Below, piece by piece: positions 51,249 to 60,585 of a stretch of DNA of 64,000 bases; the first letter of the stretch is position 1, and the number at the start of each line of letters is the position of its first letter. Under the pieces are notes generated by a model that ran no database searches, was not told the DNA's origin, and saw nothing but the letters and a program-made list of their open reading frames with translations. Origin of the DNA: Archangium minus (GTDB lineage Bacteria; Myxococcota; Myxococcia; Myxococcales; Myxococcaceae). The stretch is taken from NCBI RefSeq assembly GCF_044360475.1, contig NZ_CP043494.1, positions 2,914,001 through 2,978,000 of the forward strand. The letters are read 5' to 3'. Made by a program: the position numbers and the translations under genes.

Positions 51249-52970
51249 TCAAAGTTGAACGCGCAGGGCGGCAGCGGGGTCGAGCTGAGCAAGACGACGA
51301 TAACGGATCCAGAAATCTCCTACTAGACCATCTGGTGAATCTTTTCCGGCGAGGGCACAGGTGAGGAATCCCTCGAGACAGGCAGCGGCAAGCGCGGGTT
51401 CCCAGGAGTCCAGAGCCTGCGCGGTGCACTCGGCATCGAGCGCTTCGTAGAGCGCGCGAGCCGTGGTGAGCTGTCCTGATTGGGCACACATACGTGCCAG
51501 GTGCAGCCGTGCGATGAAACGCGCGCGGGCCGTGGTGGCTGAGGCAAGGCGAGCCTGGAGCTGTGCGAGCGTTTCGCCCTCCGGAGCTGCATCTTGCGCG
51601 GGGGTTTCGAGCTCACGAGGAAGGGGCGCCGGGATAACGTTCCGGGGCGCGGCGGTGGGCTTCGCGAGGACCTCGCGTTGCAGCCATTCCTTGGTGGCCG
51701 CGTCCGCCATGGGCGAGCCATCTGCTGCCACCAACTCCACCACCGCGGGCATGCGCTTGAGCAGGCTGCTCAGCTCCAGCAGCAATGCCTCACGTGCGGG
51801 TGCATGGGTGGGGCCAAGTGATGCCAGGGCATGAGCGCTGAATCGCTGCAAATCCAGCGCAAAGCGATACTGCGTCATGGCGGACTCTGCTTCGTCGAGC
51901 AGCTCCGCCCAGCGGGAATGGTTTGTCAGGGTTTCCAGCTTGGTGCGCAGCGGGGTGGGCAGCGGCGGGAGGGAGGTCCTGCCATTGGCTCCAGTGGGAG
52001 GGAGCTGGGAGATGTGCAGCCACAGCCCGGTGCGCAGCAGCCTGTAGGCGAGTGGGTCGGCCGGATTGGCTCGGCGCAGCACCCCGGAGGCGGAGAGCAA
52101 CGACGAGCCGATGTTGCGCAGGAAGTCCGCGGCGGCCTCCGCACTGGTGAGGTCACCGGTAGGCGCGGAGGGGAGCTGCGAGGCCAGGGCCGCCACCGTG
52201 GCGGGGGACGCGACAGGAGCCGGCGTGGGCGTCGCCGGAGCGGGGGCCGGGGCGGGTGGAGGCGCGGGCGTGGGTGGCGGCGTGACGGCGGGAGCGGGGG
52301 TAGTTCCCGCGGCGGCCGGGGTCTCCGCGGGAGCCTCCGGAGTGGGAGGGGCAGCGGGAGGGGCCACCTGAGCGGGAGTGGCCGTCGTGGGCGCCGCAGC
52401 CTGCTGGGGCATGGACGCGCGCAGCCGTTCGAGGCTCGTGAGAATCGGTCCGAGCGCCGGGCCCTGAGAGGCGAGGCGCGTGCGCGTCACCTCGGCGAGC
52501 TTCGACACGGCGGAGGTCAGGGCCTCCACCACCGCGGGCGAGGTGCTCTCGGCCTGCACGGTGGGGAGCACGTGCTTCATACGCTCCACGTACCAGGACA
52601 GCGCGAGCCCGCGGCTGCGCAGGCGCGAGGCCTCTGGGAAGAGCCCCTGCCAGTAGCGCTCGGTGAGCTCCGCCAGCAGCGTCGTCCCGGTGATGGCTCC
52701 GGGCAGGCCCTCCGTCATGTACAGCCCGAAGGCGAAGTAGGAGGCGAGCCACAGGTCCTTGGTGGTTGTCTGTAGCAGCTCCCCGGCGTCGCGGACGACC
52801 TCGTCCCAGCGCACGGCATCACCCGTGGGGGACTCGAGCTTGGCCACCTCCGCGAAGATGTTGTCGTAGGTGGGGTGGTGCTTGGACGAGGCTCCGCAAG
52901 GGGCTTCGGCGGAGATGGGCTCGAGCCACGTGTTGGCGCGCTCGCGGAAGATGTCGTTGGAGGGCGTCAT
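51249..52970 (-). CDS. tssA: T6SS protein TssA
   Basis: A 573-residue TssA (ImpA_N domain). The start at 52970 (MTPSNDIFRERANTWLEPI) follows GGAG and avoids a needless extension to 53000. The ImpA_N motif SAEAPCGASSKHHPTYDNIFAEVAKLES and LYMTEGLPGAITGTTLLAELTERYWQGLFPE are clear. Residues about 200-265 are a Pro/Ala low-complexity linker. The C-terminal region contains helices that would form the TssA oligomerisation domain, recruiting the sheath and capping its far end. It follows tagF by 13 bases. Confidence 0.9.
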   Translation of the reverse strand: MTPSNDIFRERANTWLEPISAEAPCGASSKHHPTYDNIFAEVAKLESPTGDAVRWDEVVRDAGELLQTTTKDLWLASYFAFGLYMTEGLPGAITGTTLLAELTERYWQGLFPEASRLRSRGLALSWYVERMKHVLPTVQAESTSPAVVEALTSAVSKLAEVTRTRLASQGPALGPILTSLERLRASMPQQAAAPTTATPAQVAPPAAPPTPEAPAETPAAAGTTPAPAVTPPPTPAPPPAPAPAPATPTPAPVASPATVAALASQLPSAPTGDLTSAEAAADFLRNIGSSLLSASGVLRRANPADPLAYRLLRTGLWLHISQLPPTGANGRTSLPPLPTPLRTKLETLTNHSRWAELLDEAESAMTQYRFALDLQRFSAHALASLGPTHAPAREALLLELSSLLKRMPAVVELVAADGSPMADAATKEWLQREVLAKPTAAPRNVIPAPLPRELETPAQDAAPEGETLAQLQARLASATTARARFIARLHLARMCAQSGQLTTARALYEALDAECTAQALDSWEPALAAACLEGFLTCALAGKDSPDGLVGDFWIRYRRLAQLDPAAALRVQL

Positions 52971-52983
52971 GAGGGGCGCTCCT

Positions 52984-53913
52984 TCATCGCGCGAGGGCAC
53001 GCAGGAGCTGCTCGAGCGTGCTGTTGGAGGAATCGATGACCTGGCGTTGCGCGGCGGACAGCGCCTGCTTCGCCTGCGCCATCGCGGCGGGTTTCTCGGT
53101 GCGCAGGGGCCAGAGGTTGTTGCCCGAGCGCGTGGGTTGGGCCAGGTGCAGCAGCAGGGTAGGGGGCGCGGCGCCGAGGCAGAGCAAGAGCCGGGGCTGC
53201 TGCCCGTCGGACCAGAAGAAGGACGGAGGACGAGACGACCAGCGCAGCAGCCGGGTGGCCAGCTCCAGCCAGGTGACAGGCCCCATGTGAGGGGGATAGG
53301 GACAGTCCAGCATCACGCCGGCCAGCCCTTGTTCGCGGTGGCGCTCTCCCGCGCAGGCGGTGAGGAAGGTGTGCAGCGCGTAGTAGCGCCCCTCGGGAGC
53401 CTGGTTTCCATTGACGTGTTGGAGCAGCTCCGTGCAGCGCTTCTCCGAGAGCATCGCCTCCCGGAGTCGCTCCGCCACCCGGATGTCTCCGGGTCGCACG
53501 GTGGGCAGCTTGGCCGTGCGCTCCTGCAGCTTCGGCACGTCGAGCGAGACCGCCTCGCGCAGCAGCTCCACGCAGGCCTGGAGGAAGGGCTGATAGGTTT
53601 CTGGCAGCAGCGCGTAACGTCCGGCCACATCCGAGGCGGGCAGCTCCTGGAAGATGGCCAGCGGAAAGGCACGCCCCACACTGTCCGAGCTCGGCGCCAG
53701 CACGCCCACCAGCACCGAGCTCTCGCCGGGCGCGGTGAAGACAAAGCTGACGTGAGTCGTGGGCAGCGCGCTCCGCGCCCCGTGCAGCCGGCCGGTGCTC
53801 TCCTCCATCCAGCGGAAGAGATACCGGGCCAGGGGGCTGGCCGCGTTGTGCCGGACGAACTCCGCGTGGCGCGGAGCCTTGCCCAGCAGCCCGATGTGAG
53901 GCGCCTGCGTCAT
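52984..53913 (-). CDS. tagF: T6SS-associated protein TagF
   Basis: A 309-residue TagF/ImpM. It opens TQAPHIGLLGKAPRHAEFVRHNAASPLARYLFRWMEE, the usual TagF start, and has VSFVFTAPGESSVLVGVLAPSSDSVGRAFPLAIF. TagF generally represses T6SS firing by a post-translational route. A PppA phosphatase domain, present in some fusions, is absent. The start at 53913 is two bases after the tssM stop codon; the frame continues upstream to 54195 inside tssM, which is not used. Confidence 0.88.
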   Translation of the reverse strand: MTQAPHIGLLGKAPRHAEFVRHNAASPLARYLFRWMEESTGRLHGARSALPTTHVSFVFTAPGESSVLVGVLAPSSDSVGRAFPLAIFQELPASDVAGRYALLPETYQPFLQACVELLREAVSLDVPKLQERTAKLPTVRPGDIRVAERLREAMLSEKRCTELLQHVNGNQAPEGRYYALHTFLTACAGERHREQGLAGVMLDCPYPPHMGPVTWLELATRLLRWSSRPPSFFWSDGQQPRLLLCLGAAPPTLLLHLAQPTRSGNNLWPLRTEKPAAMAQAKQALSAAQRQVIDSSNSTLEQLLRALAR

Positions 53914-53915
53914 CC

Positions 53916-56900
53916 TCAAGGAGCTCCGTTGGTGCTCACCATCTCGAGGCAGCCCTTGCCCCCACGGGCGATGCCGTTGGGGGGCGTCAGACCCGGATCC
54001 CGGAAGATCTGCAGCAGTCGAGAGGTGTTGTTGCCGGACAGGCCGAAGAACGGGTTGGCGGTGCGCTCGGGGCGGAAGTCGATAGCGACGAGCGCTCCGT
54101 TCATGTCCTCGATCTCCCAGACGGCGGTGAAGAAGCGACCGTCTCCGCTGGGCTCGATGCGCTTCACGCGCTCGAGCAAGCGGAACAGGCCCCACTCGCC
54201 GGGCTCATCGATGTCCGCGGTGGCACCGGAGGCGTTCTCCACGTGGATGTGCGCGCCCAGCTTTCCGGCCTGGCCGGGCCAGCTCATCGGCTTCCAGAGG
54301 TTGTCCGGGCCGTTGCGGTACATCTCGTCGGTGCCGTCGATCGTCAGGGTGATGGCGGAGATCTCGGACGGCGAGGTGTCCGGCGACGTGCCCGCGCGGA
54401 CGCGCACCTGGAAGCGGACGAGCGGGTCCACGGTGTCACCCGGGAAGAGGGTGGTGGCCAGGTTGTTCGACTTCTCCAGGAAGGTGAGCAGGTCCTCGCG
54501 GTACATGTCGCGTGTGTTGAGGTTGGCGAACGTCCACTTGCGACCGGAGGTGACGACCTCGTCGGCCAGGTTCTGCTGGATGAACTTGCGCAGCGTGCCT
54601 CCCGAGGGACGCAGGAACTCCGAGAGCTCGGCCAGGGGCGCGTCCTGCATCGACTCGCGCACGAACGGGTAGCGGTTGGCCATGAGCTGGGCGAAAGGCT
54701 TGGTGACGGCCTCGCACCAATCGTTGCTCTTGGTTTGCGCCACACCGGCGAAGACGATGGAGCGCATGTCCTGGAAGGGCGGCAGCAGCAGCTTCTCCAG
54801 GATGGGTCCGCCGCTCTCGTACTTCTTGACGAGCATGGCCACGCTCTCACGCGTGGTCTTGATCTTCTCGAGCAGGGCGCCGGACTCGGAAGGCTTCTCC
54901 TTCACGCCCAACAGGGCGTTGAGCACCAGCGCGAGCTGGTCCTGGTAGAAATCCAGTGACGTCAGCGTCTCCTGGTCGTCATCCGTGCGGGACTGCTCGG
55001 TGGTGAATCTAATGAGGGTAGCGAACTCCTTCTCCACGTCCCGGGGCCCGAGCGTGTACTCGCCCGTGGACGCGTTCGGGTCGATGAGCTGGTTCTTTTC
55101 CTCGGTGCCCTTCGCCGGCAGGACCGTCTCGAGCATCTTCTGGGCCGTGCTCTTCTCCTCCTGTTTCGGCGTGCGGACCAGCTGCACGTTGTGAGCAAGG
55201 GCCCGGAACAGTTTTCCGAAAGCAGGTGGCTTGCCGCGCGTGAGGCTCTCGAGCAGATCCTGCATCTGGTTCACGTCATCCGGCGGCCGGACGGTGATGG
55301 ACTGGAGGAAGTCCTTCCATTCCTGGATGTACTGTTGGTAGTAGCGCGTGCGCAGCTCGGCGCGGGACATCTCCTCGTCTTCCTTGGCGTCCCGGTCCAG
55401 CACCCAGGCTTCCTTGTTCTTGAATGCGGACTCCAGTCGTGAGCGCACCACCTGATCCCACGCGGACTTGGTGAAGGCGCCCCGGACTCGCTTGGTGGCT
55501 CGCATGGCGGGCACGGCGCCGACGATGTCGTCCAACGTCTGATCCGGGTAATCACGGCTCACTGCAGAGACGATGCGATCCAGCTCCAGCGCGGTCACGG
55601 GGACGCGGTTGAGTGCCCGGCGTGCAGCGCGCACAATGTTGTTGTTGCGCGCGAAGGCGAGCTGCTCCGGATCCGCCGCCAGCATCTGGATGTACGTGCG
55701 GGCGTGGCGGTTGATGGCCTGTTGCAAGTGGGCCTCTCCATTCAGGCCCTTCACATGGACCCAGTGCCGCACGATCTGGTCCACCAGCCAGTCCTGGTGG
55801 ACCTCATCGAGCGACGGCTCGCGTTGCGCATGCGGCCAGGTGATGAGCAGGTACATCTTCAGCGCATCGAAGTGATTCGCGTAGTCATCGGAGCCGGGCT
55901 TCCATTCCGGCGAGTCCTGGTTCTTCGAAAACAGGTCGAGGTTCTGCTCGATGCGCTCATACTGGTTGCCGAGCAGCACCCGGCGCAGGGCGGTGTTGTA
56001 GAAGGCCTGCGCCAGCGGGAAGAGCTTGTCTCCCTCGTACAAACCGAAGCGCAGCCAGAAGGGCGCACCCTCTGTTTTGTGCTTCGTCAGCTCCTGGAGC
56101 TGGGCCTGCAAAGGGGATAGATCCTTGAGGCGCGCGAGATCGTCCCGGGCGTCCAGCTGCACGGCTGTGATGGCATCGCGCACGTTGCGTGCTAGCGCCC
56201 GGTTTTGGAAGTAGGACACGATGGGCAGTACCAGCATCAGGGCCGCCGCCGTGAAGTAGGTGGCCGTGAGCATCAGCTGCCGCCGACGGTATCTCTGCTC
56301 CTCGATGGAGCTGCGGGCGGCCATCTCCTGGTCCTGGAACATCACCTTGGTGAAGATGTCCCACAGGAAGTAGCTGCGGCCTTCCGCGCTTGGCTCGGAC
56401 TGCGGACGCGAGTCCCCGAAGAGCTCTCCCGAGGAGCCCGACAGCCGCTCCATCGGCTTGATGTCCTGGGTACCGCTGGTGAAGTACAACCCGCGCATCA
56501 CCGGCGTGTCCTGGTACACGTTGTCCAGGAAGAGCGGCTGGACGAACTCGGCCAGGTTCTTGCGCAACTCGGCGAAGCGCTGCGGGAACTGGTAGATGTT
56601 CTCGCGCGCCTCCAGCCGGCGCTCCTGGCCCAGCCGCTTGATCGTGCGCTGCTCCAGCACGTTTACCAGCTCGTCAAAGCGCTCTAGCAGCAGGTCCGTA
56701 GAGGCCTCGGCCTGAGCGCCCATGGGCACGGTGAAGCCCCAGATCTGCCCGCGCTCGGAGCGCGTCAGGTCCGCGTACATCTCCGTGAAGCCGGGGAGGA
56801 GATCACACTTGGTGACCATCAGGTACACGGGCACCAACGTGCGCAGGCGCGAGGTGATTTCGTCCAGGCGCTCGCGGATGCTCTGCCCCAGTTCGCCGGC

Positions 56901-57548
56901 GACCTGGGGATCCACCCCCATCAGCTCGCTGACGCTCACCGCCACGATGAGGCCGTTGATGGGCCGCTTCGGGCGGTACTTCGTCAGTGTGTCGAGGAAG
57001 GCGAACCACTCGGGCTTGTCATCCTCGCTGCTCACGTAGCGGCCAGCGGTGTCGAGGAGGACGGCCTCGTTGGTGAGCCACCAGTCGCAGTTGCGCGTGC
57101 CGCCTACGCCCCGTACGCCGCCACCCTTGGCGGAGAGGTAGGGGAACTTCAGCCCTGAGTTGCGCAGCGCGGTGCTCTTGCCCGCGCCCGGCGGTCCAAC
57201 GATGAGGTACCAGGGCAGCACCGCGAGGGCATCCTTGCGGCCCCGCGACAGCTTGGAGGTCTTGAGTGCCTCCACCGCCTTGGAGAACTCGGCCTGCATG
57301 GCCTTGATCTCTGGCTGCAGGTCCGGCCGGACCGTCTTGATCTGCTCCTCGGCCTGCGCCTCCAGCGCGCCTTCGAGCTTCTTGGCCGCCTTGCGCGACT
57401 TGATCTTCCCGACGAGCCACTTGCCGAGCGCGAACAGCAGGAACACGCCCGCGGTGATGAGCCCCGTGAGGATCGGCGGCGCTCCCAGCATGGTGATCGC
57501 ACTCCATGCCAGTCCCATCAGGAACGTGATGACGAGTGCCCAGATCAT
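53916..57548 (-). CDS. tssM: T6SS membrane-complex protein TssM (IcmF)
   Basis: A 1210-residue inner-membrane protein that with TssL and TssJ forms the trans-envelope complex. Two transmembrane helices lie within residues 2-48, then a cytoplasmic GTPase-like domain with Walker A GPPGAGKST at 118-126, a third helix near 420-445 (QLMLTATYFTAAALMLVLPI), and a large periplasmic part that ends in the beta-rich TssJ-binding domain. GGTRNCDWWLTNEAVLLDTAGRYV is diagnostic. Start and tssL stop overlap as ATGA, so translation is coupled. Confidence 0.96.
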   Translation of the reverse strand: MIWALVITFLMGLAWSAITMLGAPPILTGLITAGVFLLFALGKWLVGKIKSRKAAKKLEGALEAQAEEQIKTVRPDLQPEIKAMQAEFSKAVEALKTSKLSRGRKDALAVLPWYLIVGPPGAGKSTALRNSGLKFPYLSAKGGGVRGVGGTRNCDWWLTNEAVLLDTAGRYVSSEDDKPEWFAFLDTLTKYRPKRPINGLIVAVSVSELMGVDPQVAGELGQSIRERLDEITSRLRTLVPVYLMVTKCDLLPGFTEMYADLTRSERGQIWGFTVPMGAQAEASTDLLLERFDELVNVLEQRTIKRLGQERRLEARENIYQFPQRFAELRKNLAEFVQPLFLDNVYQDTPVMRGLYFTSGTQDIKPMERLSGSSGELFGDSRPQSEPSAEGRSYFLWDIFTKVMFQDQEMAARSSIEEQRYRRRQLMLTATYFTAAALMLVLPIVSYFQNRALARNVRDAITAVQLDARDDLARLKDLSPLQAQLQELTKHKTEGAPFWLRFGLYEGDKLFPLAQAFYNTALRRVLLGNQYERIEQNLDLFSKNQDSPEWKPGSDDYANHFDALKMYLLITWPHAQREPSLDEVHQDWLVDQIVRHWVHVKGLNGEAHLQQAINRHARTYIQMLAADPEQLAFARNNNIVRAARRALNRVPVTALELDRIVSAVSRDYPDQTLDDIVGAVPAMRATKRVRGAFTKSAWDQVVRSRLESAFKNKEAWVLDRDAKEDEEMSRAELRTRYYQQYIQEWKDFLQSITVRPPDDVNQMQDLLESLTRGKPPAFGKLFRALAHNVQLVRTPKQEEKSTAQKMLETVLPAKGTEEKNQLIDPNASTGEYTLGPRDVEKEFATLIRFTTEQSRTDDDQETLTSLDFYQDQLALVLNALLGVKEKPSESGALLEKIKTTRESVAMLVKKYESGGPILEKLLLPPFQDMRSIVFAGVAQTKSNDWCEAVTKPFAQLMANRYPFVRESMQDAPLAELSEFLRPSGGTLRKFIQQNLADEVVTSGRKWTFANLNTRDMYREDLLTFLEKSNNLATTLFPGDTVDPLVRFQVRVRAGTSPDTSPSEISAITLTIDGTDEMYRNGPDNLWKPMSWPGQAGKLGAHIHVENASGATADIDEPGEWGLFRLLERVKRIEPSGDGRFFTAVWEIEDMNGALVAIDFRPERTANPFFGLSGNNTSRLLQIFRDPGLTPPNGIARGGKGCLEMVSTNGAP

Positions 57549-58237
57549 CGCGTCTCTCCCGTGTTGGTGGCCATGTGGAGCTTGATCTCATTCAGGAAGG
57601 TTCCGACGGCTCCATCCAGGCTGAGCACCAGCCCGCCATAGACGAGCACGGCGAGCGCCAGCGCCCCCAGCGAGATGATCATCGGGGACACCCTGCGCTT
57701 GCCAGCGAGCATCGACTCGGAGGGCCGCTCACCGTGTGGCGACAGCACGTCGAAGTCGAAGGGTTTGGCTCGCTCCAGGTCCTTCTGGACCGAATCGATG
57801 AGCGTCATCAACTCCAGCTCTCCGCCGCGGATGCGGTAGCGGCCCTGAAAGCCGAAGAGCATGCACAGGTAGTAGACCTGCAGTACCTCGGCGCGGTGTG
57901 GATCCTTCCGGATGGCTTGCAGGCGGTGGAAGAAGCCGTCACCGGCGACGTTCTCGTTGAAGTACTGGAGCTGCAGCAGGTTGCTCATCCAGAACGAGCG
58001 GTAGGGCTCGGGCCGGGTGAGCGCGACCTCGTCGAGCAGGGCGACCAGGGCATAGGCCATGTCCTGGGCGTCCTGGTGGCTGAAGCCCAGCACGGCCGCG
58101 CGCCGCAGCATCTCATCCACAACGCCGCGCAGGCGGTGGTGCAGCACCTCGGGAGGGGGGACTGTGGCGGCATCCGAATTGCGGATGCGGATCGCCGCGT
58201 CGAAGCAGTCCTTGGTGGCTTCGGTGACTCGTTGCAT
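57545..58237 (-). CDS. tssL: T6SS membrane protein TssL (DotU/IcmH)
   Basis: A 230-residue protein with the cytoplasmic helical bundle of DotU (AYALVALLDEVALTRPEPYRSFW, LLQLQYFNENVAGDGFFHRL, VYYLCMLFGFQGRYR) and one C-terminal transmembrane helix (MIISLGALALAVLVYGGLVL). There is no peptidoglycan-binding OmpA extension, so a separate anchor would be needed; the OmpA protein beyond the operon is one conceivable candidate. The gene is 12 bases after tssK and overlaps tssM by four bases. Confidence 0.94.
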   Translation of the reverse strand: MQRVTEATKDCFDAAIRIRNSDAATVPPPEVLHHRLRGVVDEMLRRAAVLGFSHQDAQDMAYALVALLDEVALTRPEPYRSFWMSNLLQLQYFNENVAGDGFFHRLQAIRKDPHRAEVLQVYYLCMLFGFQGRYRIRGGELELMTLIDSVQKDLERAKPFDFDVLSPHGERPSESMLAGKRRVSPMIISLGALALAVLVYGGLVLSLDGAVGTFLNEIKLHMATNTGETR

Positions 58238-58249
58238 GGCGTTCGGTCG

Positions 58250-59617
58250 TCAGCGGCTGGCGGTGGGGACGGCGAGCAGCTCCACCGTCGTCTGTGCGGC
58301 GTCGAAGGGGTGCGGCAGGTAGAGCGCGAGCGTGCGGTCACGCATCGCGTTCTTCCAATAGCCGTCCGAAGTGAAGAGCGTGAAGTAGAGGACCCCCGGC
58401 TGAATGGGCACCTCGGGCGGGGGGCGATAGTTGACCTGGATGGGGACACCGGGCGAGGTGGCCTGCACCAGGTTCTGGATGTCGCCCCAGCTGGCCAGCT
58501 TGGCGAGCTTGGGCAGCTGCTCGGCCACCGTGCGCTCCGGCAGCTCGCTGCGAACGGAGAGGAAGAACTGGCCGCAGCGATCCAGCCGCTCGTCCTCGAG
58601 CTTCCCGCGGTAGAGCCGATCGTCGCCAGACTGCAGCTGCACCGTGAGGCACTGCTCGAGTGCCACGGAGCGCATCAGCGACTGGAGGCGGCGGAACAGT
58701 TCTTCGAAGGTGACGCGCAGCTGGATGAACTGGAAGGGAGGCAGCGTGGTGGGGTCCGCGTCCGCCGCGAAGGTGCACAGCTGCCCTGCACACTGGCTGA
58801 GCGCCAGGTAGAGTGCGTGCGGCCGCATGTTGCCCGCGTCAATGGCGTGCTGCAGCAGCGGGATGATGCTGTTGAGGGCGTTGAGCTCCAGGAAGAGCGT
58901 CACGTCCGAGGCGGTGAACTCGAGCGCGGACGCGTCCCGGTGCCGGCGCCGCGAGGCGAGCTGGCGCTGCTTGGCCACGATGAGCCGTAGCAGCGTGCGC
59001 AGCTCGCTCATGATGTAGGGCGAGGCGTCGATGCGCAGCGCGGGCGGGATGTAGTTCTCGACGAGCGTCAGGCTGCCGGAGCGATCACGCGACAGCTCGG
59101 CAATCTTGATGGCGTCGTAGTCCTCGCGCGGCTCGGTTCCGAAGAGCAGCTTGACGTTGCGCTGCGCGAAGGCCACCGGGACGATGGAGGTGGACGCGGT
59201 CAGGTCGTTCACCGGCCGGTTGGTCGGGGTGAAGCGAGGGTTGCCGCTGCTCCGCTCACTGCCGCCGTAGCTCTCCACGCCGCTGCGCTCGCGTGGAACG
59301 CCGATGTAGACATCCAGCACCTGCTGGGCCGGCGGGAAGACGCCCTCCGTGGGGCGAGCCGGCGGGGACTCGGGATCGCCGCTCTGGAAGGTGATGGGCA
59401 TCCCGTCGGGGAGGACGCCGGTGAAGTGGCGCAGCTGCACGCGGCCGGCGCGCAGGGCCTCCATGTCGAACTCCAGGGAGACGATGCCCCACGGATAGGG
59501 CTCCACCGCGCCCAGCCGGAGGTCCAGCAGGTTCTCGTGATAGAGGTCGAGCTGCTGCAGGTGGTGGGGACTCATGAACATCCCCTCCGACCAGACGACG
59601 CGTTGCGCGTTCTTCAT
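58250..59617 (-). CDS. tssK: T6SS baseplate connector TssK
   Basis: A 455-residue protein (VasE/ImpJ) that links the baseplate to the TssL-TssM membrane complex. The characteristic start QRVVWSEGMFMSPHHLQQLDLYHENLLDLRL and GIVSLEFDMEALRAGRVQL are present, followed by the beta-rich shoulder and helical neck. The start overlaps the tssJ stop by four bases (ATGA). Length is typical. Confidence 0.95.
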   Translation of the reverse strand: MKNAQRVVWSEGMFMSPHHLQQLDLYHENLLDLRLGAVEPYPWGIVSLEFDMEALRAGRVQLRHFTGVLPDGMPITFQSGDPESPPARPTEGVFPPAQQVLDVYIGVPRERSGVESYGGSERSSGNPRFTPTNRPVNDLTASTSIVPVAFAQRNVKLLFGTEPREDYDAIKIAELSRDRSGSLTLVENYIPPALRIDASPYIMSELRTLLRLIVAKQRQLASRRRHRDASALEFTASDVTLFLELNALNSIIPLLQHAIDAGNMRPHALYLALSQCAGQLCTFAADADPTTLPPFQFIQLRVTFEELFRRLQSLMRSVALEQCLTVQLQSGDDRLYRGKLEDERLDRCGQFFLSVRSELPERTVAEQLPKLAKLASWGDIQNLVQATSPGVPIQVNYRPPPEVPIQPGVLYFTLFTSDGYWKNAMRDRTLALYLPHPFDAAQTTVELLAVPTASR

Positions 59618-60270
59618 GCACTCCTCTTGGACTGGGATGGCACCTCGGCCTCGTCAGACGGCCCGGCGGGAGCCGGCTGCGTCTGCATGGCCTGAGGGCG
59701 AAGCATGTCGATCTGATAGCCCTGGAGCCGGTAGCGCAGCCGCACGTCACCGAACTTGGGCTCGCCCTGGTCTCCCGCGGGTCTCTCGACGCACAGGGGC
59801 GGGGGCACGGGATCCAGCGCACTGACGGTGCGCCATGAATAACCGAGTGGCTGACGGAAGTGGCCCATGGTCAGGATGAAGCGGGCCTTGGGATCCCTCT
59901 GAATCCACCGCTGGAGCTTCTGGCCCGGAGCGACGGTGAACTCGGCCACCTGGAGCAAGTCCTCTCCGAGGTACTCCTTGGGGCGGTTCCACAGGTCGCG
60001 AAAGCCCGCGCGCTCCAGCTTCGCGCTGTCCTTGAGCTGGAGGACCTGCACCACGGTGGGCAGCGAACGCCCGCGCGGATCTGGATTCACCTGATCGGAG
60101 ACATCCAGGACGACCTGCATGGGAGGCGGGGTCTCGCACGGCGTGGGCGCGATGCGCTTCGCACACGAAGTACCGGCGGTGGCCGCGAGCAGGAGCGTGA
60201 ACAGCACCCCCTTGCTTCGACTACCGGAACGGACGCATGCCTCTGGGCATGCCTGTGGCTGTGCCTTCAC
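59614..60270 (-). CDS. tssJ: T6SS outer-membrane lipoprotein TssJ
   Basis: A 218-residue TssJ/VasD lipoprotein, first gene of the operon. GTG 60270 is chosen because AGAAGAGG precedes it and a signal peptide begins soon after (GVLFTLLLAATAGTSC). The lipobox GTSC is imperfect. The mature part has VVLDVSDQVNPDPRGRSLPTVVQVLQLKD and a transthyretin-like beta-sandwich with WRTVSALD, which matches the family. An N-terminal basic stretch (about 20 residues) before the hydrophobic core is longer than usual. It would bind the TssM periplasmic end. Confidence 0.85.
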   Translation of the reverse strand: MKAQPQACPEACVRSGSRSKGVLFTLLLAATAGTSCAKRIAPTPCETPPPMQVVLDVSDQVNPDPRGRSLPTVVQVLQLKDSAKLERAGFRDLWNRPKEYLGEDLLQVAEFTVAPGQKLQRWIQRDPKARFILTMGHFRQPLGYSWRTVSALDPVPPPLCVERPAGDQGEPKFGDVRLRYRLQGYQIDMLRPQAMQTQPAPAGPSDEAEVPSQSKRSA

Positions 60271-60585
60271 GGGTCCTCTTCTCACGTGCGGTGTTTCCCC
60301 CCTCCACAGGTCTGATGGACGGCGTAAAACCTGCCAGAGTGTACGAAAGGCTGCAAGTCCAGGGGCCATGTTCACTCTGAACGGATCGGGTTCCCAAGTG
60401 ACAGGGGCAGGTATGTAGCGGCATGGAGCGGCAGCCGAGCAGGCAGAGCGCTCTCGGTCGATCGAAGGTGGGGAGCGCACTTCATGCCGGATACCGAACA
60501 CTGCTAGAGTGTCGCGGTTTTGTACTTCAGCTCTACGCCGTCGCACGCCCTGGTCGCGCCGCGACACATCCAAAGAGGGGGATGC
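60271..60585. other. Divergent promoter region between the T6SS operon and the OmpA gene
   Basis: A 315-base interval from which the T6SS operon runs left and the OmpA gene runs right. It must contain both promoters, but I could not identify a convincing sigma-70 or sigma-54 core. GTGCGGTG and GGCAGGTATG segments show no strong symmetry. No small reading frame is supported. Confidence 0.5.

Noticed and set aside
52200..52380. Gly/Arg-rich plus-strand frame opposite tssA as a structural protein
   Set aside because: It is the complement of the Pro/Ala linker of TssA.
53914..54195. Upstream extension of TagF
   Set aside because: The extension lies inside tssM in another frame and lacks TagF similarity; the family start occurs at 53913.
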